DNA from: Vreelandella maris
GTDB taxonomy: Bacteria > Pseudomonadota > Gammaproteobacteria > Pseudomonadales > Halomonadaceae
Reading direction: 5' to 3'
DNA length: 64,000 nt
Assembly (NCBI RefSeq): GCF_013371085.1
Contig: NZ_JABWCV010000005.1
Coordinates: forward strand, 62,001 to 126,000
The notes beneath the pieces are model-generated. The model did no database searches. It was not told the DNA's origin and saw only the letters and a program-made list of their open reading frames with translations. Positions 54,295 to 62,975 of this stretch are shown in pieces. The first letter of the stretch is position 1; every line of letters starts with the position of its first letter. Made by a program: the position numbers and the translations under genes.

Positions 54295-55602
54295 ATGCAC
54301 CTTTTATTAATATTTATTTTTATTTTAATGGGTTGTAGTGATGATGCAGTTAGTAATTCTTCTGGATCTAATAACGAAGTCGTTAATGGAACAGGTGGCG
54401 AAATTAATGCCTTAGAAGAAGATGGCGAAAGAGTGTTAAATAGAGCGCTATTTTGTGAATATCTCAATGAACCTTTATGGACGCAGCGTAATGCCTATGA
54501 TGCAGCTCACTTACTAATGATTCCTCTTGAGTACGCATTCGAATTCAATGATGAGGTCCTGTTAGACTGTTTTTCGAACTATATTAGTAATTTGAAAAAA
54601 ACTGTATCAAATAAATCTTGGGAAATTCCAGGTCGTCTTAATTGGCTTCAGCATCTTCATCTTGTTGGACGTTATTATGTGCTTTCAGATAATATTATCG
54701 GATCAGATTGGCTCCTGAATGAGTTTCAAAAACTTTGGTCTGACGAGCCCGCTTGGCTTTGGGCAAGAGATCCATTCGGTGGGATTAAAGAAAGAATTGG
54801 TTGGAAGCTTACAACACCTGACAAAGAAATATCTCAATCATATTACAACGTAATATTTGATGAAGATTATTTCGCACTTTCATTAGGTTTAGATCTATAC
54901 GGACTATATTCTCGTGCTGATCGACTAAATGAATGCACAGGCTGTGTTGAAGCGAAAGACTTCTTTCTTACCATTTTTAAAGATAGAGTTGAATGGTACG
55001 GTGATGGGTGGTTGATTGATGTTGGTCGCTGGCGGGATCATCGTGACCATGCTTATGCTAGTTATTATAGAGAACCGGTATCTTTAGAAGGTGAGGTTTT
55101 AAGCCCACAGCCGAGGAACGATGCTGTCACTGATTCCAGCCATGCTTTTCGTTATCCTTCCTGGCTAAGATCCGCACAGTTAGCTTTAAAAGAAGATTCT
55201 GCATTCATACATGATTTGCAAACTGGTCTTAAGTTTCAGTTTTTAAATGTTATTTTAGTATCAGGACAAGAAGGCGTCCCGATGTTAAATAATTATATGG
55301 ACGGTAAAAATGGCTGGTTTCGTTATAACTATGCTAGTCATAAAGGTGCCTTAAATGGGTATGGCCCCTATTCCTTATCTGGTAGTTTTGCAATTGGTTG
55401 GTGGAGCCTGCTAGGTGGTGAAAACATATCTTCTGAATATGATTCCCTTATAGAGGCTTTCCCACTTGAAAGCGCTGAACTTCAGCTCTATGCAGGAAGC
55501 TCAACAAGAGAGCAGCATCCGCTAGTAAGTGATAAATGGAATAATGGTATGATGATGAGTATAGCTCAAATGTCATCTTTATTATCATTAGCTCGATTGT
55601 AA
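54295..55602 (+). CDS. Lipoprotein of unknown function in polysaccharide locus
   Basis: A 435-residue protein that I do not recognise. The start MHLLLIFIFILMGCSDD is a lipoprotein signal with lipobox LMGC, and the acidic residues after the Cys allow inner-membrane retention. The mature part is rich in Trp, Tyr, His and helices, with stretches such as RDHRDHAYASYYRE, DSSHAFRYPSWLRSA and YGPYSLSGSFAIGWW, like the helical barrels of polysaccharide lyases, epimerases or hydrolases. It begins immediately after the glycosyltransferase stop codon. A periplasmic role in trimming or modifying the polymer is plausible but unproven. Confidence 0.75.
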   Translation: MHLLLIFIFILMGCSDDAVSNSSGSNNEVVNGTGGEINALEEDGERVLNRALFCEYLNEPLWTQRNAYDAAHLLMIPLEYAFEFNDEVLLDCFSNYISNLKKTVSNKSWEIPGRLNWLQHLHLVGRYYVLSDNIIGSDWLLNEFQKLWSDEPAWLWARDPFGGIKERIGWKLTTPDKEISQSYYNVIFDEDYFALSLGLDLYGLYSRADRLNECTGCVEAKDFFLTIFKDRVEWYGDGWLIDVGRWRDHRDHAYASYYREPVSLEGEVLSPQPRNDAVTDSSHAFRYPSWLRSAQLALKEDSAFIHDLQTGLKFQFLNVILVSGQEGVPMLNNYMDGKNGWFRYNYASHKGALNGYGPYSLSGSFAIGWWSLLGGENISSEYDSLIEAFPLESAELQLYAGSSTREQHPLVSDKWNNGMMMSIAQMSSLLSLARL

Positions 55603-55913
55603 GCATTGGTAAAGTAAGTTCTTAAGACTGTTTTTTAGTATGTGATGCTTGGGTTCAATGCGGTTCGTTGAAGTATTAAAGATTGCATCTTGAAATAGCA
55701 GTGTTTTATCTGATGTGTCGTGCTGGTTTTAATATTTTGAAGCTTATTTTTAACATTAATGAAAAAAAATACAGTTTTTGTTATGCTCGAATCTTTTTGG
55801 TGCTTTGTGTGGGTTAAAATTGAGGCTTGTTATGTTTTTTTTTTAAAGCTTACACTATAGTAGTGATGAGCATTACATATGGTTGAATATTAATTGATTA
55901 GCGGAGCGCCTGA
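55603..55913. other. AT-rich gap inside the polysaccharide locus
   Basis: About 310 AT-rich bases without a gene. A long T-run (near 55836-55847) and CTATAG shortly after could be part of an internal promoter, but the spacing to a -35 is poor. It separates the AT-rich variable block from the following more GC-balanced genes and may be a recombination border. Confidence 0.45.
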
Positions 55914-57179
55914 GTGAAGATTATTTACCTACACCAATACTTCAATACTCCTGAAATGTCCGGTGGTACCCGCTCCTATGAAATGGCCCGTCGTATGGTT
56001 GCGGCTGGTCATGAAGTCCACATGATTACAAGCTACCGGGAAACAGATTCTCAAAAAAAAGGCTGGTTTAAAACTCAAGAGGCTGGAATTAACGTCCATT
56101 GGTTTCCGGTGCCATACTCTAATCTTATGGGCTTCAGCCAGCGACTAAAAGCATTTATTTCCTTTGCTCTTGCAGCGAGAAAAAAGGTAATTGAGAATGG
56201 TGGCGATATAATTTTCGCCACCAGTACCCCACTTACTATTGCCATACCAGCTGTTATGGCGTCACGAAAGAAGAAGATCCCCATGGTTTTTGAGGTTCGG
56301 GATTTGTGGCCAGAATTACCGATAGCAGTAGGGGCACTAAAAAACCCTCTGCTGCGTTTTAGTGCCTGCAAACTTGAGCGCTGGGCCTACCACAATGCCG
56401 AAGCTGTAGTAGCGCTTTCTCCTGGCATGAAAGAAGGTGTTGTACGTACCGATTATCCAGCAGAGCGTGTGTCAGTTATTCCTAACAGTAGTGATAATGC
56501 CGAATTTCAGCATGACCCAGCTGCAGCATCTCGCTTTCGCTCTGAACGTGAGTGGTTAGGCGATAGGCCTTTACTTGTCTATACGGGTACATTTGGTTCA
56601 ATAAATGGTGTTGGCTACTTGGTTAACTTAGCCAACGAATTTAAAAAATTAAACTCTGATGTTCGCATTTTGCTGGTTGGTGACGGGGCTGAGCGAGGCA
56701 AGGTAATCTCGGAGGCTGAGCAAGCCGGTGTACTTGGTTTCAATCTGTTTGTTGAAGATAAACTACCCAAACGGGAAATTCCCGCGTTACTTAGCGCTGC
56801 AACTATGGCATCCGTTCTCTTTATTGATTTACCAGAGATGCGACCTAACTCTGCTAACAAGTTTTTTGATGCGTTAGCCTCTGGTACTCCTGTAATGCTT
56901 AACTATGGGGGCTGGATGCATGAGTTAGTGAAGCAGCGTGAATGTGGCCTTGCAATGTGGGGAAAGTCAGTTGCTGAAGTGGCAGTTGAGCTTAATGAGC
57001 TAATGCAAGATGTAAATTGGCTAGCGAAAGCGGGAGGCGCAGCAAGGCAACTAGCTGAGGATTGTTTTGCCAGGGATAAGCTGGCTAAACAATTAATGTT
57101 AGTTTTAGAAACTGTTGTTGAGGGTGCTCCTCATAGAGCAGAACAGATTGCGCCTGGTAATTATTTTTTTAACTCATAA
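55914..57179 (+). CDS. Family 4 glycosyltransferase, WbuB-like
   Basis: A 421-residue GT4 enzyme resembling WbuB, which acts on FucNAc-type sugars early in O-antigen synthesis. The N-terminal KIIYLHQYFNTPEMSGGTRSYEMARRM is characteristic, and the donor site has FFDALASGTPVMLNYGGW. The start is a GTG at 55914 with GGAG eight bases upstream. Because the following gene is the initiating sugar-phosphate transferase, this is a candidate for adding the second sugar. Confidence 0.87.
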   Translation: MKIIYLHQYFNTPEMSGGTRSYEMARRMVAAGHEVHMITSYRETDSQKKGWFKTQEAGINVHWFPVPYSNLMGFSQRLKAFISFALAARKKVIENGGDIIFATSTPLTIAIPAVMASRKKKIPMVFEVRDLWPELPIAVGALKNPLLRFSACKLERWAYHNAEAVVALSPGMKEGVVRTDYPAERVSVIPNSSDNAEFQHDPAAASRFRSEREWLGDRPLLVYTGTFGSINGVGYLVNLANEFKKLNSDVRILLVGDGAERGKVISEAEQAGVLGFNLFVEDKLPKREIPALLSAATMASVLFIDLPEMRPNSANKFFDALASGTPVMLNYGGWMHELVKQRECGLAMWGKSVAEVAVELNELMQDVNWLAKAGGAARQLAEDCFARDKLAKQLMLVLETVVEGAPHRAEQIAPGNYFFNS

Positions 57180-57207
57180 TATCTAAGTCATATTTTAAGA
57201 GAAAATT

Positions 57208-57804
57208 ATGTTTAAGCGGCTAGTGGATATTATTGGATCAGCTGTTGGTCTTTTATTGTTTCTCCCGGTTATAGTAATAGTGTCATGGCATGTGAGTCGC
57301 AAACTCGGTGCTCCTGTTTTTTTCCGACAAACCCGCCCTGGCATGAGTGGTAAACCATTCGAAATGATCAAATTCCGGACCATGAAAGATGCTTCGGATG
57401 CAAAAGGCAACCCTCTACCGGACTCTGAACGAATGACTCCTTTCGGCCAATTCCTACGCTCCACCAGCCTTGATGAACTTCCCGAATTGTGGAACGTGCT
57501 GAAAGGCGATATGAGCCTTGTTGGCCCGCGTCCTTTACTTATGGAATATTTGCCGCTGTATTCCAAAGAGCAATACCGGCGCCATGAAGTGCGTCCTGGT
57601 GTTACTGGTTGGGCACAGATAAATGGCCGGAATGCTATCTCCTGGGAAGACAAGTTCAAGCTGGATGTTTGGTATGTAGATAACCGCTCGTTTTGGCTGG
57701 ATATGAAGATACTGTTTCTAACAGTGAAAAAGGTACTGGCTCGTGATGGGGTAAGCGGTGAAGGTGAGGTAACTATGCCTAAATTTACCGGGAACAAAGA
57801 TTAA
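57208..57804 (+). CDS. Initiating sugar-phosphate transferase (PglC-like)
   Basis: A 198-residue monotopic phosphoglycosyl transferase of the small PglC type. It has one N-terminal re-entrant membrane helix ([20 protein letters not shown]), the FRTMKDA segment and the catalytic Asp-Glu in [13 protein letters not shown], followed by LVGPRPLL and RPGVTGWAQ. It attaches the first sugar phosphate to undecaprenyl phosphate. The neighbouring genes suggest a diacetylbacillosamine-type donor. Its TAA overlaps the next ATG by one base. Confidence 0.92.
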   Translation: MFKRLVDIIGSAVGLLLFLPVIVIVSWHVSRKLGAPVFFRQTRPGMSGKPFEMIKFRTMKDASDAKGNPLPDSERMTPFGQFLRSTSLDELPELWNVLKGDMSLVGPRPLLMEYLPLYSKEQYRRHEVRPGVTGWAQINGRNAISWEDKFKLDVWYVDNRSFWLDMKILFLTVKKVLARDGVSGEGEVTMPKFTGNKD

Positions 57805-58424
57805 TGCATCTCGCGGTCCTTGGTGCTAGCGGGCATGGCAAAGTGGTGGCGGATGCCGCTGAGCTATTGGGTTGGGATCGGATTATTTTTTTCGATGATG
57901 CTTGGCCGACTCTGAGAAACAATGGCCCCTGGGCTGTCGATGGCGATACCAGTACTTTGCTGAGTCGTATAGCCGATTTTGATGGCGTGGTGGTTGCGAT
58001 TGGTAACAATCATATCCGTGCGGAAAAACAGAGTCGCCTTAGTGATGCTGGGGGTAAGCTGGCAACGATTGTTCATCCCTCTGCCATCATTAGTCCTCAT
58101 GCGTCCATTGGCGAAGGGGTTGTGGTTTTTGGAAATGCTGTCGTTAATGCCTGTGCGGTTATCGGTTTAGGGGCTATTGTTAATACCGGCGCCGTTATCG
58201 AACATGATTGTATAGTTGGTGAATTCTCGCATTTGAGTTCGAACGCAGTTTTGGCAGGAGGCGTCAACATTGGCCCCGAAGCGTGGATAGGTGCCTGCGC
58301 TGCCGTTCGCCAATTGTTAACGGTTGGCGCCGGAGCCATTGTAGGGATGGGGGCGGTGGTTACTCGCGATGTACCACCAGGCCTGACGGTGATTGGTAGT
58401 CCCGCGAAAATGCTTTCTCGCTAA
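57804..58424 (+). CDS. PglD-like amino-sugar N-acetyltransferase
   Basis: A 206-residue acetyltransferase of the PglD/NeuD family. An N-terminal Rossmann-like part (LAVLGASGHGKVVADAAELLGW) precedes a left-handed beta helix with hexapeptide repeats from about residue 90. The catalytic-type His is in VIEHDCIVGEFSHLS. In bacillosamine synthesis PglD acetylates the 4-amino group. It is coupled to the PglC-like gene. Confidence 0.9.
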   Translation: MHLAVLGASGHGKVVADAAELLGWDRIIFFDDAWPTLRNNGPWAVDGDTSTLLSRIADFDGVVVAIGNNHIRAEKQSRLSDAGGKLATIVHPSAIISPHASIGEGVVVFGNAVVNACAVIGLGAIVNTGAVIEHDCIVGEFSHLSSNAVLAGGVNIGPEAWIGACAAVRQLLTVGAGAIVGMGAVVTRDVPPGLTVIGSPAKMLSR

Positions 58425-58489
58425 ATCTTTAGCGCGTTACAAGTTGCTCAGTGCGTGCAGTAAATCCTGACAGGAATATTGAGAAATCT

Positions 58490-59665
58490 ATGTTAAATAG
58501 CCCATTTTCCCCATGGCCTTCTTTTACTGATGAAGAAGCCCAAGCGGTGTCAAAGGTTCTACTTTCTAATAAGGTTAATTACTGGACAGGCCAAGAAGGA
58601 CGCGAGTTTGAGAAAGAATTTGCTGCTTTCGCCCAGAGTGATTACGCCATTGCAGTTGCCAATGGCACTAATGCGCTTGATCTTGCTATGAAGGGGTTGG
58701 GAATTGGTCCTGGTGATGAGGTGATTGTTACTTCCAGGACTTTTCTGGCGTCTGTGTCTTCCATCGTTACGGCAGGAGCTGTTCCGGTATTTGCCGATGT
58801 AGAGCGAGATAATCAGAATATCTCTGCAGACACGGTTAGGGCAGTGCTGACCGATAAGACCCGAGCTATTGTTTGCGTGCACCTAGCAGGTTGGCCCTGT
58901 GAAATGGATGACATCATGTCGCTTGCCAGCGAGAAGGGCCTTTACGTGATTGAAGACTGCGCCCAGGCTCATGGTGCTTCCTACAAGGGCCGCTCTGTGG
59001 GCTCCATTGGGCATGTAGGCTGCTGGTCTTTCTGCCAGGATAAGATCATGACAACCGGCGGTGAAGGCGGCATGGTGACCACCAATGATCGTGAGCTTTG
59101 GTCGCGTATGTGGTCTTACAAGGATCATGGTAAGAGCTGGGAAGTGGTCTATGAACATGAGCATCCGCCGGGTTTCCGCTGGCTGCATGAAAGCTTTGGC
59201 ACCAATTTCCGTATGACGGAAATGCAGGCGACCATTGGCCGTATTCAGCTAAGCCGTATGCCGGAGTGGTCCACCGCACGTCAGCGCAACGCTGCTGCCA
59301 TTTGGGAGTGTGCTCGGGCGTTGCCGGGTCTTCGAGTTCCCGAAGTTCCGAGCTACATTAGCCATGCAGCTTATAAGTGTTATGTATTTGCTGAGCCGGA
59401 ACAGTTGGCTGATGACTGGGACCGAGATCGCATTCAGAATGAAATGGTGGCGGCGGGCGTTCCATGTTTTTCAGGTTCTTGTTCCGAGGTGTATCTGGAA
59501 AAAGCTTTTGATGGTACTTGTTGGCGGCCTGAACAATCGTTACCGGTGGTTCATGAGTTGGGCGAAACGAGTTTGATGTTCCTCTGTCATCCCACCCTCA
59601 CGGAGGCTGAGTTAGACAAAACGTGCAGTGTAATTAAGGATGTGATGGCTAAGGCTGCCAAATAG
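58490..59665 (+). CDS. DegT-family aminotransferase (PglE-like)
   Basis: A 391-residue DegT/DnrJ/EryC1/StrS aminotransferase. The Schiff-base lysine is in SFCQDKIMTTGGEGGM. Together with the PglD-like and WbpM-like genes it probably aminates the 4-keto sugar made by the dehydratase. The ATG at 58490 gives a typical start (LNSPFSPWPSFTDEEA); an upstream in-frame start at 58451 is less likely. It differs clearly from WbpE, so the locus has two sugar aminotransferases. Confidence 0.88.
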   Translation: MLNSPFSPWPSFTDEEAQAVSKVLLSNKVNYWTGQEGREFEKEFAAFAQSDYAIAVANGTNALDLAMKGLGIGPGDEVIVTSRTFLASVSSIVTAGAVPVFADVERDNQNISADTVRAVLTDKTRAIVCVHLAGWPCEMDDIMSLASEKGLYVIEDCAQAHGASYKGRSVGSIGHVGCWSFCQDKIMTTGGEGGMVTTNDRELWSRMWSYKDHGKSWEVVYEHEHPPGFRWLHESFGTNFRMTEMQATIGRIQLSRMPEWSTARQRNAAAIWECARALPGLRVPEVPSYISHAAYKCYVFAEPEQLADDWDRDRIQNEMVAAGVPCFSGSCSEVYLEKAFDGTCWRPEQSLPVVHELGETSLMFLCHPTLTEAELDKTCSVIKDVMAKAAK

Positions 59666-59703
59666 CAGGGACGCAAGTCTGAGTTAAAGTTATAGGAACA
59701 CAA

Positions 59704-60870
59704 ATGAAAATTGCTATTGCAGGTACAGGCTATGTAGGCCTTTCTAATGCCATGCTGCTGGCTCAACACAATGAAGTTGTTGCACTGGATATTGAACAAG
59801 GGAGGGTACAACTTCTTAATCACCGTAAAAGCCCGATTGTTGACGCGGAAATAGAAGAATTCTTAAGTAATCAGGAGCTTGATTTTACCGCTACGCTGGA
59901 TAAAGAGCAGGCGTACAAAAATGCAGATTACGTGATTATCGCCACACCAACGGATTATGACCCACAGACTAATTACTTCGATACTAAGACTGTTGAATCG
60001 GTTATTCAGGACGTAATAACCATTAATCCGCAGGCGGTCATGGTTATCAAATCTACGGTGCCTGTAGGCTATACTCAGGAGGTTTGTGCACGTTTTGAAA
60101 CCAACAATGTCATTTTTTCGCCGGAATTTCTGCGTGAAGGCAAGGCATTGCATGACAATCTATATCCTTCTCGTATTATTGTCGGTGAACGTTCAACGCG
60201 TGCTGAATTATTTGCCAGCTTGTTAAAGCAGGGGGCTGTGAAAGATGATGCACCAGTCTTGTTTACTGATAGCACTGAAGCTGAAGCGATCAAGTTATTT
60301 GCCAATACGTATCTTGCCATGCGAGTTGCGTATTTCAACGAACTAGATACCTATGCTGCCCGACATGATTTGAATAGCCGTCAGATTATTGAGGGCGTTG
60401 GCCTGGACCCGCGTATAGGCTCTCATTACAACAACCCTTCCTTCGGCTACGGTGGGTATTGCCTGCCGAAGGATACTAAGCAGCTACTTGCCAATTATCA
60501 GGACGTTCCCAGCAACATGATTCAGGCTATCGTAGATGCCAACCGCACTCGCAAGGATTTCATTGCCGACGATATTATTAGTCGAAATCCAAAGGTGGTG
60601 GGCGTTTATCGTCTGATAATGAAGTCTGGTTCCGACAACTTTCGTGCCAGCGCCATGCAGGGAGTGATGAAACGCATTAAGGCAAAGGGCATTGAAGTCA
60701 TAGTGTATGAGCCTGTGCTTGAGGAAGACACCTTTTTTGGCTCGCGAGTAATCCGTAATCTGGATGCTTTTAAAGCTGAGGCTGATGTTATCCTTTCAAA
60801 TCGCATAGTGCCGGAACTCGAACAGGTGATAAGTAAAGTCTACACCCGTGACTTATTTGGCACCGATTAA
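59704..60870 (+). CDS. ugd: UDP-glucose 6-dehydrogenase
   Basis: A 388-residue UDP-glucose/GDP-mannose dehydrogenase of the short Ugd type. The NAD motif is [15 protein letters not shown] and the catalytic cysteine is in [15 protein letters not shown] (about residue 258). It makes UDP-glucuronate. AGGAA stands before the ATG. It may supply GlcA for the repeat unit or for another polymer. Confidence 0.93.
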   Translation: MKIAIAGTGYVGLSNAMLLAQHNEVVALDIEQGRVQLLNHRKSPIVDAEIEEFLSNQELDFTATLDKEQAYKNADYVIIATPTDYDPQTNYFDTKTVESVIQDVITINPQAVMVIKSTVPVGYTQEVCARFETNNVIFSPEFLREGKALHDNLYPSRIIVGERSTRAELFASLLKQGAVKDDAPVLFTDSTEAEAIKLFANTYLAMRVAYFNELDTYAARHDLNSRQIIEGVGLDPRIGSHYNNPSFGYGGYCLPKDTKQLLANYQDVPSNMIQAIVDANRTRKDFIADDIISRNPKVVGVYRLIMKSGSDNFRASAMQGVMKRIKAKGIEVIVYEPVLEEDTFFGSRVIRNLDAFKAEADVILSNRIVPELEQVISKVYTRDLFGTD

Positions 60871-60891
60871 GCCTTATCGGAAGGATTCCGT

Positions 60892-62859
60892 ATGACTAAA
60901 TCAGGACGTTTGCACCGTTCCATTGCGGGGCTCAGCCGGGGCAAAAAACGGTTCATAATGATAGTGGCTGACCTAATAGCTTTGCCATTGGCGCTGTGGT
61001 CCGCCTATGCGCTGCGTTTCGCCGACTGGTGGCCTGAGTACTATATTGAGCCTTTCTGGTGGCTGTTCTTGATTGTGCCTCCGGCAGGCGTTTTTGTGTT
61101 TGCCCGGCTAGGGCTTTATCGCGCGGTGGTTCGCTTCATGGGCCCTCAGGCGCTGTGGGCGGTGGTGAAAGGCTCGCTGTTGATGGCGGCACTGATGTGG
61201 TCGGCTGCCTACTTCTACCAGTGGCAGCAGTTTCCCCGCTCGGTGCCGGTGAATTTCGCGTTGGTTACACTGGTGTATGTTGGCGGCACCCGGTTGCTTG
61301 TGCGCAGTTACTACCAGTGGTTGATTAAGCACTATACCGAGAAAGAGGCCGTTGCTGTTTACGGCGCTGGCGGGGCAGGCGCTCAGCTAGCGCTGGCGCT
61401 CTCAAGCGGGCGCGAGTTTTATATCGCCGCCTTTATGGATGATGACCCGGCTCTTTGGGGTAGCACCATCAAGGGTATCAGGGTTTATAACCCGGCTAGC
61501 TTTAAGGATTTAGTCGAGCGATTGGGTGTAAGACGGGTTCTGCTTGCAATGCCAACAGCAACCAAGGCGCAGCGCAAGCATGCGCTGGATCAACTTGCTG
61601 ATTTGCCTGTTCGCGTGCAAACAGTGCCTTCAATGCCTGAAATTATTTCCGGCGTTGCAAGTGTCGATCAGCTACGCGAGGTAGAACTGGAGGATTTGTT
61701 AGGGCGTGACCCTGTGCCTCCTCGGCAATCACTGATTGATGCCAGTATTCGCAATAAAGTGGTGATGATTACCGGCGCTGGCGGTTCAATCGGTAGTGAG
61801 ATGTGCCGACAAGTGATGCGCGGTAGGCCTAAGTCGGTCATCTTATTTGAGATGAGTGAGTTTGGCCTTTACGCGATTGAGCAAGAGCTCGAGGCGCTGC
61901 GCATTGATATGGGTGAAGCATTTCCCATCGTACCGCTGCTAGGCAATGTCTGTGATCGTAGTCGAATAGAGGCAGTTATCCGCCACTATGGGGTGCAGAC
62001 GCTCTACCATGCCGCCGCTTACAAGCACGTGCCGATTGTCGAAAACAATGTGCTTGAAGGTGTGCGTAATAATGTGCACGGGACTCAAGTAATCGCGGAA
62101 AGTGCTGCCAAATTGGGTGTCGAGCGCTGTGTATTGATTTCTACCGACAAAGCGGTGCGCCCCACCAATGTGATGGGAGCGACTAAGCGGATGGCCGAGC
62201 TAGTACTGCAGGATTTAGCCACGCGCTATGCCTTGAAGGACAATCACCGCACCATCTTCTCCATGGTACGTTTTGGTAACGTGCTGGGTTCCAGTGGCTC
62301 AGTGGTGCCTCTTTTCCGTCGTCAGATTGAGCTGGGCGGGCCGATTACCGTGACTCACCCAGATATCACTCGCTATTTCATGACCATTCCCGAGGCTGCC
62401 CTGCTGGTGATTCAGGCAGGCTCCATGGCTGAAGGCGGTGATGTGTTTGTGCTGGATATGGGCGATTCGGTGAAAATTGTTGACCTGGCAAAGCGGATGA
62501 TTCAGCTAACCGGTCTTGAGGTCAAAGATGCCGAAAACCCAGGGGGGGACATTGAGATTGTTTTCAGTGGCCTACGGCCTGGTGAGAAACTCTACGAGGA
62601 GCTATTGATTGGCGATAATGTGGCTGGCACATTACACCCTAAAATAATGCGTGCACATGAAGAAACTCTACCCCGCCAGGAATTATCCATACTGTTGCAT
62701 GAACTGCGTGAAGCTGAGCGAAACCTTGATAGCTATCGCGCCTGCGCGGTGTTAAAGCGGGGGGTTAGCGGTTTTGCCCACAGTGGCGATGTTTGTGATC
62801 TTTTGCCCAACTATCATCATATTGTTTATGACGCTGAGGCTAGGCCTGCTAAGCATTGA
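60892..62859 (+). CDS. Membrane UDP-sugar 4,6-dehydratase (WbpM/PglF-like)
   Basis: A 655-residue protein with four N-terminal membrane helices (residues 25-130), a linking Rossmann-like domain, and a C-terminal SDR domain starting with ITGAGGSIGSEM near residue 293. The active-site segment STDKAVRPTNVMGATKR has Met in place of the usual Tyr, the feature of WbpM/FlaA1-type C6 dehydratases. It should turn UDP-GlcNAc into the 4-keto-6-deoxy sugar used by the PglE/PglD-like enzymes. GGAAGGA precedes the ATG. It is the last gene before the terminator. Confidence 0.93.
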   Translation: MTKSGRLHRSIAGLSRGKKRFIMIVADLIALPLALWSAYALRFADWWPEYYIEPFWWLFLIVPPAGVFVFARLGLYRAVVRFMGPQALWAVVKGSLLMAALMWSAAYFYQWQQFPRSVPVNFALVTLVYVGGTRLLVRSYYQWLIKHYTEKEAVAVYGAGGAGAQLALALSSGREFYIAAFMDDDPALWGSTIKGIRVYNPASFKDLVERLGVRRVLLAMPTATKAQRKHALDQLADLPVRVQTVPSMPEIISGVASVDQLREVELEDLLGRDPVPPRQSLIDASIRNKVVMITGAGGSIGSEMCRQVMRGRPKSVILFEMSEFGLYAIEQELEALRIDMGEAFPIVPLLGNVCDRSRIEAVIRHYGVQTLYHAAAYKHVPIVENNVLEGVRNNVHGTQVIAESAAKLGVERCVLISTDKAVRPTNVMGATKRMAELVLQDLATRYALKDNHRTIFSMVRFGNVLGSSGSVVPLFRRQIELGGPITVTHPDITRYFMTIPEAALLVIQAGSMAEGGDVFVLDMGDSVKIVDLAKRMIQLTGLEVKDAENPGGDIEIVFSGLRPGEKLYEELLIGDNVAGTLHPKIMRAHEETLPRQELSILLHELREAERNLDSYRACAVLKRGVSGFAHSGDVCDLLPNYHHIVYDAEARPAKH

Positions 62860-62866
62860 TTTTTAT

Positions 62867-62901
62867 AAGCGACTTCTAGCTTTGTTGGGAGTCGCTTTTA
62901 T
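62867..62901 (+). terminator. Terminator at the end of the main polysaccharide operon
   Basis: AAGCGACT/AGTCGCTT, 8 bp with a 15-base loop, followed by TTATAT. It falls eight bases after the dehydratase stop. Confidence 0.75.
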
Positions 62902-62975
62902 ATCTTCCGCTGACAATATTTGCGACGTTGTGTGGTAATATCTCGCGCTCTATTCCCGTCAGTCCTGGAATTTCT

